From contig NC_029520.1 of assembly GCF_001577835.2 (NCBI RefSeq), forward strand, positions 46,722,381 through 46,786,380: DNA of 64,000 nt. The letters are read 5' to 3'. Shown one piece after another: positions 13,601-26,100 of the stretch. The DNA comes from Coturnix japonica (lineage: Eukaryota > Chordata > Aves > Galliformes > Phasianidae). How positions within the stretch are numbered: position 1 is the first letter of the stretch; each line of letters opens with the position of its first letter. Both the position numbers and the translations under genes were made by a program. Below the pieces are notes generated by a model that worked only from the letters and a program-made list of their open reading frames with translations, was not told the DNA's origin and made no database searches.

Positions 13601-16600
13601 TTATTGCCACTATTTCATTGAGGAGACTGATTGAAAGGCATCATACAGTTGAGATAATGAAAAACACGCTGACAAATGCTCTGTATTAAAATTAAAATTA
13701 AAAATAAAAACAAACAAAAAAAAAAGATGATTTGTTGAAAAAGAGCTGATTCTTAGAAACATACCAATTTAGGCCAAGTCATTCCCAGGTCCTAAACCAA
13801 ATTCCTGATAAGAATAAACTAGGGAGAAGGAAAAAAGTAGAGAAAAGGCTGTACCCATTGCAAGGCAGCTGGTAACAAGTTGGTAAAGGGCATCCCATTT
13901 ACAGATCTGATCTAATCCTTTCAGGGATCAGGGCTGAACCCAGTTCTAGGCTCTCCAGTATGTCCCGTTATCAGCCACCTCCATGTGAGAGACACCAACT
14001 TTGTCCTGACACGAGCAGGTTTCTTGGACACTGCTGCCAACATGCTAAACAACGCTCTGCTTGGAACAGAAATTTTCATTTGCTTATCATCCTTCCCCCA
14101 GCTTACATTGAGATGCAATTGAATGTAAGTTTCAGAAGCATTTGCCCAGATTCAGAAATTGTAGCATTTACTCTTTGTTCTAAGTCCTTGTTTTACTCTG
14201 AAAACACTAGCCTCCAGTACGGGGAGATGAGGAGAGAGTCTCTAATTACAAGAAATTAAATCCAGAACAAATATCAGCTTTAATAGACTTTAATATACTT
14301 AACGCTAGCCTAAAGTGGTTGCCAACAACAGCAGGATATGCTACTTGCTTTTTATATTCTTCGTTATTTGGTATCACTGTCCAAGCTCCTTCTGATTTCT
14401 GAATATTCTAATTGTTTGGGCTTTTCTCATGCTTCAGTCTCTTCTTCTCTCCATTTTTCCTGTTCTCCTTTCATGTCACTAATCTAATCTAATCCCCCTC
14501 CAAGGTGACACCACAAATGGAGCTAAAGAGCATTTACATCAGGGCTTTCAAATCACCTTATGCAGTAGTGCCTGTACCTAGATGCTTTGCAGCTCCCCTG
14601 GCTTCTCCCTCCCCACTGCTCTAAGTCCCACTCGCTGCCCTTCTCAAGACCAGTCTGGCATTAACAGCTTCCAGGTTTCTAAAATCCATTCAGGACAGAC
14701 CATGGCCTGCAGTAGTCAACAGGAGCCTTTTGATATCACTGGGATTTAGATAAGGCTGCTAATCCTCATTTTAGGCTATATACTGCTGTTATCCTATCCT
14801 GATTTCTCCTCTGGCCAGAACTCAATTGGGGAAATGAGGAATCATTAGAGAAAGCACAACAGAGAGCACAAAGCGATTGCGGCTTAAATAAAGCTCCTGA
14901 AGATAATTCTGCTTTTGCTGCTTCTGAGGATTTTGCTTTTCATGCTTTTTGCCTCTGTTTTTATTTTACACCAGCTCAGCCATCTACCTGCTGGCAGTGG
15001 GTTCATCCTCCTCACCCATCTCCTGGCTGCTGGCAGCTTGGCTGCTGCAAGGAGAATTCAATTCCATTCCCTTCTGTTGCTAAAATATGATAACACTCAG
15101 TTAAAAGCTGACTCAGAATGACCTCACCCACTTCAGCTCTCTCTGTCTCCCACGTTCTCCATCAGCAGGACTGAGCGATGTGGAAACAGGGAGCCAACAG
15201 CAGGTATTAGCATTTGGTTACTTGGTAACTGTTATTCAATCAATACATGCTTTACGTTGTAGATCCCAGTGGCAGGATGAACAGAAAGAAGGAGAAAACC
15301 TCAAGTGGAATAAACCTAATGATTTATAGGATATTTCCAAAGTCAAAATGCATGTTGAATCACAAATAATGGCTTGGCTGTAATCTCAGGAGTCTAATTA
15401 TGGAATAGATGTGGAATTGTTTTGTAATTATTTAGAAAGTTTGTTTCAGCAGCACAAAAAATCCCACTCTGTTTACTATATATCATCACAAGTGAACTGC
15501 GGCTGTTTGTAACATCTACCTGGAAAGACACATAAATAACAGAGGCAATTTTGGAAATGGAAACAGATCTACGCCTTTTGCAATTCAATGGATTCATGCC
15601 AGGGATGAATGGAGACCACGTTCTTCAACAGAGTTAAATCATTTCTAGCCAGTCCCAACAGAGCAAAAACCTCACTGACCTGCAGTGGGGACCTTTCGAC
15701 AATGCAAAATTGATAAATTTTGCTGGGTGTTAGCAACTTTGCCTTAGAGAAGTGCTCAGTTCAAAAGCAGTATAAGCACTTGCATGTTGGATATTTAGAA
15801 TAGATGCCACAGCTCCAGGAAGGTGCTCACCACCAGTATCTGCTACACTTAGAAATACAGCCAGGATTCTGCCTTCAGAAGTAAATAGGAAGTTGTAATA
15901 CTATAGAACTACAGGGAAATGTAAGTGTAAATTTAAGTGTTGTAAGACCATCTGCCCATTCATTGTTCTGTCTCCATTGTGCTTCATTTTTCAAACCCCT
16001 CAAAAACACCCCATTTTGGAGTGACCGTCAGAAGAGGGATTAACAAAACCCTTCTGATGCTGAACATACATGGAAATGCAGTCCCAAGGACTGACTTTTG
16101 TCTGGAGATTGGGATTTATGCAGCGCTTTCTTTCCTGGAAGGTCTGAGGACAGAAAAAGTGCCGTATGACACCTCATGGGTGTTCCTCACTTTTCAGCAG
16201 TAAATCTGTTTCTCCAGCGGCACAAAAAGGAAGAAGGAACACGGCTAATGATGCTCTGTGGGGCAATTCGCCTTTTTATTTCCTGATGCACTCCCTGACT
16301 GATGGAAAATCACTCTTGGCAAACACAGAACTTACCTTGCTGCCAAAAGGTGCGTCTCTAAATTATTAATCAAGAGCACACCGAACCACGAAAGGTGGAA
16401 TATTGAACAAAGGCTCAGTTGACACTCTGGAAGTTGAAGAAGATATGGAAGTCTACCTTCTAATTTATTTATTCCTTTTCTGTTCTGTTATCCTGATATG
16501 CTGCTTCCAGTTACCTCTGCACCCCGCATTGTATGGTGTTACGTGATTTTGTTTTCAGATTGTTGGAGATACAGTTACTTCATTATTAATATATATGCAC

Positions 16601-18011
16601 CATGCATATCCATAAATATTGAATATATACTTGTGTGTATAAACCTCCTGGAAGTGTTAATAGTTAAGATAAACTAAGTCCATTATCAAAATGAGTGACT
16701 ATTTCTATGACCCTATTTGCAATAAAACCAGATTCAATGATATGAGAAAATTGCTAGGTTTCAAAATAATTGAACCAGGCCATACGAATCCCCACAAAGG
16801 CATCATTTACAAAGTACTTTGCTTGTCTAAAATATTTATTCCTGCAGAAGGAAATGGAAAAAGAATTCATACGGTTACACAGCTATCCTCTGAGCGTAAA
16901 ATTGTTTTATCATGTTATGTTTATTTCCTAGACATCTTCCATTGGAGTACTGCATGAAAATAGTGGCTGTGCAGTCAGTTCCTTTGTGTGGACTGTTCAT
17001 ATTTATTCACTGGAAAGTCAATCATGTTTTGTTCAGGCTTGTTTTATTTTTCTGCTGAGCAAACACCTAAGCAACCCTTTTCTTGTAAAAAACTCATTTG
17101 CATGTACAATGTAAGCCCTTCAAAGTCGGCACTGCGTAGATATTTGACATGTCTTTGCTTTCTCTCCTATGTAATAGAGGAAGTAGTGGAGTTTGTCCTC
17201 AGAAGAAGCAATTTACTGATTAAGACTGCAGTGTATTGGTCACGCTTAAGGACTCATCAGTAGTTACAGATATTTTTAGTTTGTCTCACATTAAAAGCCT
17301 GGATAGTTTTTTACTATTAAATGGTCACAGAAAAATGCTTCCAGGCAATCTACAGACAAAGAATTACTCCCAGCAATTATCCACTGAATAAATCTGAATA
17401 ATGAATACGTTCACAAAAGTCACTATCTATTTGTGAACAATTAGCAGAAAGAAACAGAGGTGACACTCATCAGCTAAATAATTCATTTATGAATTCTTTG
17501 TCCAGCTTTGGTTCTGACATATGTTGCATGAAATGACATCAAAGCTTCAAAGCAAAAGGAAATTCTCCCAGCATAAAGTAGTAATTATTTCAATATTGTA
17601 ACTATTATTTATTACCATTGATTTCAGAAGCTGTTTTCATGGAATTCTTTGCTTTGTGCATTAAATTGTGTTTTATTCCTAATGTATATCCAATTTTAGG
17701 TTGTTAAACTGCAATGAAAAGCACTTAGTAGGAATGGATATGCCCCTATTATGAGATCTGAACTCCTGACATCTTTATCCATTGGAACTTGAGTGCCCAG
17801 GTAACTACAAATTATTCAAGCATTTACAACCATTACTATCAGTATAATTAACACATTGCAGAAAAAGAAGTGAGAACTGTACTATTAAGTGATCATTTCT
17901 AACACTTACATAGCAATCTTTTATGAAAACATTTATAAGATGCTTTATTATGTTTCAATTAAATGAGCAGAAAAATTGTTTACATTTAAGGGGGATGTCT
18001 GGAACTGAAGA

Positions 18012-18195
18012 GAATCATAGAATTATCCAGGTTGGAAAAGACCTTGAAGATCATCAAGTCCAACCACAGCCCAACCATAGTACCCTAACTCTAACTGCCC
18101 TCTGCTAAATCATATCCCTGAGCACCACATCCAAACGGCTCTTAAACACATCCAGGGATGGCGATTCAACCACCGCCCTGGTTGAACTTGAGATT
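18012..18195 (-). mobile_element. CR1 LINE 3' fragment
   Basis: GAATCATAGAATTATCCAGG, TTGGAAAAGACC, CATCAAGTCCAACC and CATCCAGGGATGG blocks. 5' truncated, followed by an A-rich stretch. Confidence 0.92.
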
Positions 18196-18310
18196 TCTGG
18201 AGTTGAAAATTAAAATATCCATTATTTGAAAACAATAAGGAAAAGGAAAAAAAAGAAAAAAAAGAAAGAAAGAACAACATTTCTCATGGGCTTTTTTAAG
18301 AGAATCTAAA

Positions 18311-18328
18311 CAACAACAACAACAACAA
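18311..18328. repeat. CAA trinucleotide repeat
   Basis: Six perfect CAA units, in an A-rich stretch following the CR1 copy at 18012-18195. Confidence 0.92.
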
Positions 18329-20122
18329 AAGTCAATTATTTAAAAAAATATGACCTCATTTTCAACAAAATCAGATTTGGTAGAAAAGGCAGGAATAGGG
18401 TTTGTCATTCAGGTCTATAAAAGCTGCCGAGCTCATTTCCACTGCGTGCAGAAGCAGCTACACAAACTTTTCATGTGCCTTGAGGGATGACACTAGTAAA
18501 AATGAACGAGACAATTTGTGTAGAGAAAGTGAGTGAGAAGGCCAGGCTTTGACTTTCCTCTTCCCATCTCCACCCATTTTTCTGGCCACAGTATTCACAT
18601 AAATTATTAATTAGTTGGAAGTGATTGTAACAGTGGGAACAAGGAGGAATCAGAGAAGCTAGGTACCATGTTTTGGAAGGTTTTGTCACCTTTCTGTTCA
18701 GGATCTACTCTCAGCAAAGTTTTGAAGAAAGAATTTTCACCACTGAAAGCTCAGTTTAGGTATCTCAAAAATAACCACTGTGAAACACTTGCAGGACACA
18801 ACTGAGAGGGGATTTTGAGATCATTTTTCAAGCCCTGTGGCTGTGAGCCAGTTGCAGCATGAAGAAAAGCCCTTCAACACCCCAATGTACAGGAAAGAGA
18901 AGGTAAGGTAATTCTCTCCAAGTAGCTTTTAGGTATAGTGCATTAGTGAAGTGCCCCAGGCCAGCAAAATGTGTCTACCTCCATGCTGACACTGCTTTCA
19001 CTCTTGGAAAGGGCTTTCACTCTTGGTTTGAGGACAGCATCTCTTACAATCATTGTAATCTAATGCAGAGACTGGTCCCCACTGCCAGTATAAGCTGCTT
19101 GCAACCCTTATGCCACTGGGTAGCTGTAACAGATTAAAACACTTGGGTCTTTCCTCCCACTCTGCAGCAAAAGTTCCCCTTGTGAAAGAACAAATGCCAG
19201 TGTTAATCCATGGGAGATCACAACTGAGCTGGAAAATAACACGACTATAGGTCTTTAGACATTTCACAGCAAATAAATAGGTCCAGGAAAAGAAGAACAA
19301 AAAAAGTTCAAGCTTGTGTTTGTAGAGACAGTAAACCACCACATTTCTGCAGTCATGTCAGGTAATTCTAGCTGGAAATTGTATATTTAATGATGGCCAA
19401 CCTTCAGCATTTGACAACAGGCTATTGAAGTCTGTTGAATGGTAAATCACCTCTGTTCATTATCAATAATCCTATTATAATATCTGTAGAAATGTCTAAA
19501 GTTAAAATCTCATTTTATTACTACTATAATGGATCTAATTTGTGAAACATATGAAATGAGGCCATAACTGTACTGAAGGGAGATATATGTGAACCCACTA
19601 CATTTATATCTACTTCCTAATGGCTTTTGCCCGCATATTTTGAACAGGAGAATGACTAAAATAAATGCAACTTGCATGATTTTGGGGACTGGGTATGGCT
19701 TCTAGAAAGGAGACCAACACAATCAGGAAATGGAGTAACCTCCACTAAAAGAAGTCTTGAATTTACATTTATGCATATGGGTATGTAGGTGTTAATCTGT
19801 GATTTGCTCCATTCAGCCCTTTCCAATTGCCAGGAAAGCCCGGCTGCACATCCACTGTTATCACTATATACTATTTTTGGCTGCTGAGTACATTTCAAGC
19901 CACGTCATCCTTCCACAGCCAACAATGTCACAAAGGGCAGAAACTCCCCTCTCCACTATTCTGTCATCTATCACAGCTCCCATCCCTTGGTGGCACTGCT
20001 GCCTCAGCCCTCCCTGCAGAGGGACCTCCAGGAGTTTCTCCCCAACCTTCCCCATTTCCTTGAATGAGTTGCTTTCCAACTGAAGCCTCATGCAGGAGGC
20101 TTCATGATAGCATTCAGGGTAC

Positions 20123-20176
20123 ATGTCCCAAGGATGCCCAAGCCCATCTTCTGATCCTAGCGCAGAGCAGCTCCGG
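20123..20176 (+). CDS. C14orf180: C14orf180 candidate first coding exon
   Basis: ATG at 20123 opens 18 codons (MSQGCPSPSSDPSAEQLR) ending exactly at a strong donor, CGG|GTAAGT, in phase 0. That is the phase needed by the acceptor at 22528. An in-frame TAG lies four codons upstream of the ATG, so no longer N terminus is possible in this exon. The Ser/Pro/Glu composition resembles the N terminus I recall for the human protein. The start context is weak (T at -3). Sixty bases on, a second strong donor (CAG|GTGAGT, exon end 20236) is also in phase 0 with no stop between, so a form 20 residues longer is possible. A competing, less likely start exon is 18859-18902, which would need a later acceptor. 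Confidence 0.5.
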
Positions 20177-23100
20177 GTAAGTAATCTCTTGATGAGTGAT
20201 AGAGTCCTTGTGCTCAATGCCCACAGCTTTTCACAGGTGAGTCATTTATAACAGCATATATTTTCCAACCTAACACTTTGGTAGGTTTCCAATTCTTATC
20301 ATTGCACGTTGACACTGTGTTGCTGTCTGAGGGGGAAATGTATCATATTTTTCTGATATTGTGCAGCTTTGATTTCCACAGGTTGTTAAAGCCTAGTAAA
20401 TATTGTAAATGCCACTTCTTGTTTAAGGTTTTTGCTGGCTAGGTGCTATTCAGCTATCTACCTGTTTAGCGTTTTTCTATCTCGAGGTGACATTGCTGAG
20501 ACAAATCTCATACAGAAAAAAAAAAGTGTCTTCTGGGGTTATGAATCTCTTAAAATATAAGGTTTCCTTGACTGTGCCACTAAAGGACACATCCCACTAA
20601 GAGCTGTGACCACTGCTGGTCTGAGCTGGGCATCTTGTGCTGTGCCTTCCTGAAGCTGCTGCCTTTATCAACAAGCAATTAAATATTTATTATGCCAGAA
20701 AGCACGTGTGCATGTGTGTGTGTATGTGTAAGACTACAGCAGAGTGATCAGGGCACTCACCTGATAGACAAGAGACCCTATTCCCAGTGACTGCTCCAAT
20801 GAATATTTAAGTACTTCACATTAAGTATTCATTGGTGCAAGGATTGGAGCAGACCTCTTCCACCCCCCCAAGGGAGCACCCAAACACCAGCCTGCTAAGT
20901 CATTCTTTCTTTTGTTGTCCCAATGAATATTTAATTATTCCAGGCCAAACAAGATGGCTTCAGTGGCAGAGATTGAGATTCCCCACTCTATGTACCATAG
21001 GTCTAATTATTGAAGTGTACATACAGTAAATGTGGGTTCATATCCCCTTAGACTTAGAAGCTGAACCCAGATCTCCTGTACTCTGTGTCTTCCAGCTTCT
21101 GAGTTGCTGGACAAAAAACAGCAGACCTCCACCATTCTGCCCATGAGTATAACACAGAGAAGGCAGGGATGCTTGTATGACCCTAAGATCAGAGAAAACA
21201 TTCTCACCAGTGACATGCCATGCCAAAATCCAGCTTATTAATCCCTCAAGAGAATGTATTAGTGCTGAAGATGTTCCTCACTCCACAGCAGTTCCTTCTG
21301 TATGTGCTGTATGCCTTCCTGTTCAGTGGTCCAGCAGCTGTGAATGCTATTTTTAAGCATATAATTGTCTTGTGAGCTACGTAGGAAGCATAACTAATCA
21401 CCAGAAAGCCATTCTGGTAGACTTGATCTGCCCAGCAATGTCACCCCTAAATCCCTCTCTGGACCCAACCACTAGTGGCACCTCTTTCAAGGCCAATGTG
21501 ATCAGCAGGTGTTTGGTCATGGGAATATCCAGCATGTGATGCATTGGGAAAACTACAGGTTTTTCACTGAGTAGGAAAAAGACAAATGAGGATAAAGGGG
21601 AGCAGGGACAATTCACAGCAGAAACAAAATAAACATAAAGGAAATAATATTCGTGATAATATTCCTGAGGAGAAGAAAGGAAATGAAGAGGTGCAGATGA
21701 AGGTGTGTAGAGAAGACAGCTTCATCTTAAAAACAAAACATGCAGAATTTCTGCCACCCACTTATGTCTTCAAAAAGGAGAACAGTTGCCATCTGTTGCT
21801 CCACTTTCTGACAACAATGGATGTATCTGAACTGAGATGCATTGGATTCATTTTAGAGTTCGACATTAGGAACACTCTGGCACAGATGAGGGATTTTTAT
21901 TATTATTATTTCAGCTCTGCTTTTTGTCATTTGGCAGAATCCACAGCAATCTGATTTCATTATCAAAGACTGAGTGTGGCTTGCAAGCAGAAAATAGAAC
22001 AGCAACACAATTGTGATATCGAAACTCAAACAATTACCTTCTCATACCCAATGGGATAGCATCCAAACAAAAGACTGATGAATAGTTACAGTTGTTGAAA
22101 TGGCAACACTGCATCCAAAACAGAGCTGCTTAGCTCAGAATAACATTTCAAAGATGCTTCCGAAAACATAAAACACGTATTTCAAATCATATTTCTGTTC
22201 TTCTGACCTAGTCTGTCGAGCAGCCACCTTCAATAACTTCAGTAGCATTGAGAAAGGCTTTCTGAGCACTTTTCTATTACTTTAAGTAAGATTTTTCCTG
22301 AGAAGACAGCTTTAGAGTACTGAAGATCTTTGTCAATGAAGGAATGTCTGTATTGCCCTATTATAGGTATTACAGTGATCTAACAGTAAATGCCACATCA
22401 GATGTGTTTTGTATCATGCTCTTTGAGGGACATGGTAAAAATACAAGCACAAAACCCCAAAGTTTCACTCAAAATTCATTACTCCAGCTTGAAAGCCTTT
22501 TCTTTTGTTTTTTAATCAACTCTTCAGACAGATGACAGTAGCTGTCCTCCTTCAATACTGAGGAAAAGGCCACCTGTGGACCAGGATATGGGGGAAAAGC
22601 GGAAAGCAGAGAGAAGGGTTCGATTTCGTGAGCCAGAAGAAGTCATTGAACATGGTATGTTCAAATTATTAGGACTTCTGCCATGACCTGTCTAGTTCTT
22701 AATGTTCACCCTGTCTGTCACATTATCCTACCCCTCCACCAGTTTTATCTGTTATTTTGAGCTGCAGATCCAGTGCAGATATCTTCTGCAGAAGTGCATC
22801 TGGTCTATCTGCCTGCCCATCCTAAAGGAGAAAGTCATCTTCAGGCTGCTCTCATGGTGAACTCATGAGCCAGCCCCCACAGGAACCATTGCAGATCATG
22901 GGCTTGGCTGAGCATCACCCCAGAACAATGCTCTCATTCACAGAAAAGAGCTCAGACCAAATTTAAACATGCTTGCATAAATCTGGGTAACTAGGATGTA
23001 ATACCATGCGGGGAGCTCTTTTTCCTTGTTTTTGAGTAGTTTTCATGCCAAAAGACAGAAATGCTCTGAGCCTAGCTGACCAATTGGGGTTAAAATCAGC

Positions 23101-26100
23101 CAGGACATAACTGTAACTGCAAATCAGGGTACTCAAGGAACAAAAGAGCTAACTTGGCCTCTAGACTTCATGAGTCAAAATAACAGACCGCAGATAGATC
23201 AGCTGAGGCTGACCTTATGTTGAGGTCTAGCACAAGGATCCAGCTTATGCACAAGCTATATACAACTCATAACCAAGTAAGAATTGTTGCTTTATTCTGG
23301 CTTTCACAAACAGACCCAGCTAAGAAAAAATTGTGTTTATTGCTACAGAGCTAAAATTGTACTGTTTTGATATATCAGCCAGCAAAAACACAGGTGACAA
23401 ATTCCTGTCAACCACCTGTTTGGACTGCTACTCAGCTTCTAAAAACAAGGCTTGGCATCCATTTGCTGTGTTTGTATACAGATCTATTGCTGGCTTAAAA
23501 GCATGCATGCTACATCTGGTGCCTTCTAGTGCAGAAGTGAAAGCTGTTTCTTGATAAGGTCGTTGACATGCAGCCTGGACCTTCCTTTCCAAAGGAAGGA
23601 GCTGCAGGGACCTGCAAGGACAAAGACTGACTCTTTTTTATGGAAACAGAAGAAAAGTCCCAACTCCTACATAATATTCTGTATTACAAATAGCCTACAG
23701 TTTAGATGGTTTGCTGTCTGCCCATACAACATTATTCCTATAAAGGCTGGCAAGAAAAAAGTTTTTCCATACTTGGGCCTTTTCATGCTGGATTGCATCT
23801 GGGGCCCAGCTGCCAAGCAAAGGCAGTTCCAGGATATTGGACGAAGGTTGTGTCTTACAGTGGGGTTTATTTTCTAAACCTCATTGTTCTCTCAACCTTC
23901 TGGTTTATTTCACTTCCCTTCTACAAACGATGCAGAGTAGGAAGAGTTTAGGTGGTTTGTGGTTTCTTTGTGTGCATGTGATATCTCACTCCTGAACTCC
24001 CCATAACAGCAAGAAAACTCTGCTAAATCATATATTTTCCCCCCCTCACCTTCTTGAAGTTCACCTGCATGTTTGCATGGTGCAGGTAAATCCTCATCTG
24101 GCATAAGTACTTTCAGCAAGATATTGCCCAGTGTCTGTAAGGCAATGGACAACTGCAGACACACCATCCACTGTGTCCACCTCTGCAGACAAGAAATGCC
24201 CCCTTTCCACACATCTAAAAATGCTTTTGTTCTGTTTTCTAGTTATTTCCTGCTGTGACTACGTAGCGGGTAAGTCAAAGTTCTACATCATAACTTTGAG
24301 CCATCTATGGTACTAACCTGAGTTCCCTTTGCAGCTGTGGGAACACATTCTGTAAACAGACGCTCCACATACAAACCATTTCATACTGTCAGCAGCTGTT
24401 GTTCCCCCCCTTCCCTCCCCCCTTTTTCTCAGCATACAAAGCACAAGGTGTTGACGAGGTCTGGTGCAGTACTTTAAACAAGGCATCCAGTAAGACAAAT
24501 AGTGGAAACAAAAATGAAATCCCTGAAGCTATTTTTAATTTAAATATAATTAATATATTTTATGGCAATGAAATAGGTACAGGTTTTTCACAAAGATATG
24601 GAGGGACAGCACCCCAAGCGAAACAGTAGTTTTCCCTGCTGATTTTCTTACATGGAGAAGAGGTAATTCATTTATACAGAGGCAGCAGGGTAGAAATAAT
24701 AAAAATAATATTTTCTTTTTGTTTGCAAGGATGTATGTGGCCAACCAGCCTCAGAGACACCCCCCCCCCCCCCAAGGAAATATGCATACCTGGATATTAT
24801 TAAGATGTTGATCACTGCTAGAAGACTTGGCCAATATCCAGCCCCTTCTGTATGCAGTGCATTAAGAGGGGAAAACATACCTATATGTACATATGCATAC
24901 AAACATACAGAGCCATAGTACTGGGAAGCCAAAAGGAAGCAAATGTTACCACATCCTAAACTGCTGCAGTTGCCCAGCAAGAGGGTTTGTACATTCACAC
25001 CAACAGTAGCATCAGCTGAGGGAATTACTAAGCTAGGAACAAGATTCTATGGGGAGGAAGGAGCTTGAAAAGACCAAACAACCCTCAGGCAGCATGGAAA
25101 CACACAGCTAATATAGAATGTGAAACAAAACCTCCTATTATGCTGGTCCAGTGCTTTTCTCACAGACAATTTCCTTTTATCTTATGTGTAAAGCACATGG
25201 CTAGGGCTGATTGTGCTGTTCCAACAGACAATATAACAAATTTAAGATGATTTTCTATTTGTTACTTATAATAAAGCAGATCTGCACCCAAGCACACTTC
25301 TGTAGCAGCATGATGAAATTACATAAGCATAGCTCATCACTCCTTTATTTTTGGAACTGTTCGTCCATATTATTTTTCTATATCCCTGGACTAAGCATGT
25401 TCCTGTACTGAGAGGATATAATGAATAGCCAAGTTTGCATTTTAAATAACCCTAAAATTTGACTTGGAAAGTAACTTTCACAAGAAGGGAAATCATTGTG
25501 AATACTTAGTAGTAAAGGGCTGATGTGAAAAGTGATTGAGGATTGCAGTGAAATTTCACCCTTACAAAATATACTCATCAGGTCTTCTGGAAGCTTTATC
25601 TGCTTCACGCTCATTCAAGAGCTATACCAGGTAGTCTGGAAAAATCACACAAGGGAAACATCACCTTCCAGATTATAAAACTCTGCAAAAAGCAGGAAGG
25701 TGTGAGTAAATTCATAAAAATTATAGAATACCTTGAGTTGGAAGGGACATTAAAGATTGTCTAGTTCCAATCCCCTGACCTGGGCAGGGTTGTCAGCCAC
25801 TAAATGAGGCAGTAGATAGTTTTGCCCAGGACCCCACATCCAACCTGGTTTTGAACACTCCACTCATGGGGACAACCACAACTTCTCTGGGCAATCTGTT
25901 TCAGCACCTCAGCACCAAGATGGATCCTCAGGGGACACCATTCATCAGTCTTCCTGGCTAAACACCTTCACATAAACCATCCATAGAATAATACCAAATA
26001 ATCAAACTTATAAAAATTGAGGACTGTTCATGGATAATTTGCAAATAGAAAGGATACACTCAAGTGAATAAATTATTTGCTGCAAATAATTCACTCGAAT

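Larger units (their letters stand above)
1..20122. other. 5' flank of C14orf180, non-coding
   Basis: Apart from the five CR1 fragments (1029, 5304, 8378, 10617, 18012), the 71-base A run and small simple repeats (A-rich at 13684-13727 and 18240-18275), I see only unique sequence. Open frames up to 167 codons (612-1115 and 6369-6806 among them) have no recognisable domains and no splice or conservation argument. Regulatory DNA and untranslated first exons of C14orf180 may be present, most likely in the somewhat GC-richer 19800-20120, but cannot be fixed from sequence. Confidence 0.6.

Noticed and set aside
18859-18902. Alternative C14orf180 first exon (ATG to GAGAAG|GTAAGG donor)
   Set aside because: Ends in phase 2, which fits only a third, less favourable acceptor at 22539; the 20123-20176 exon fits the first acceptor directly.
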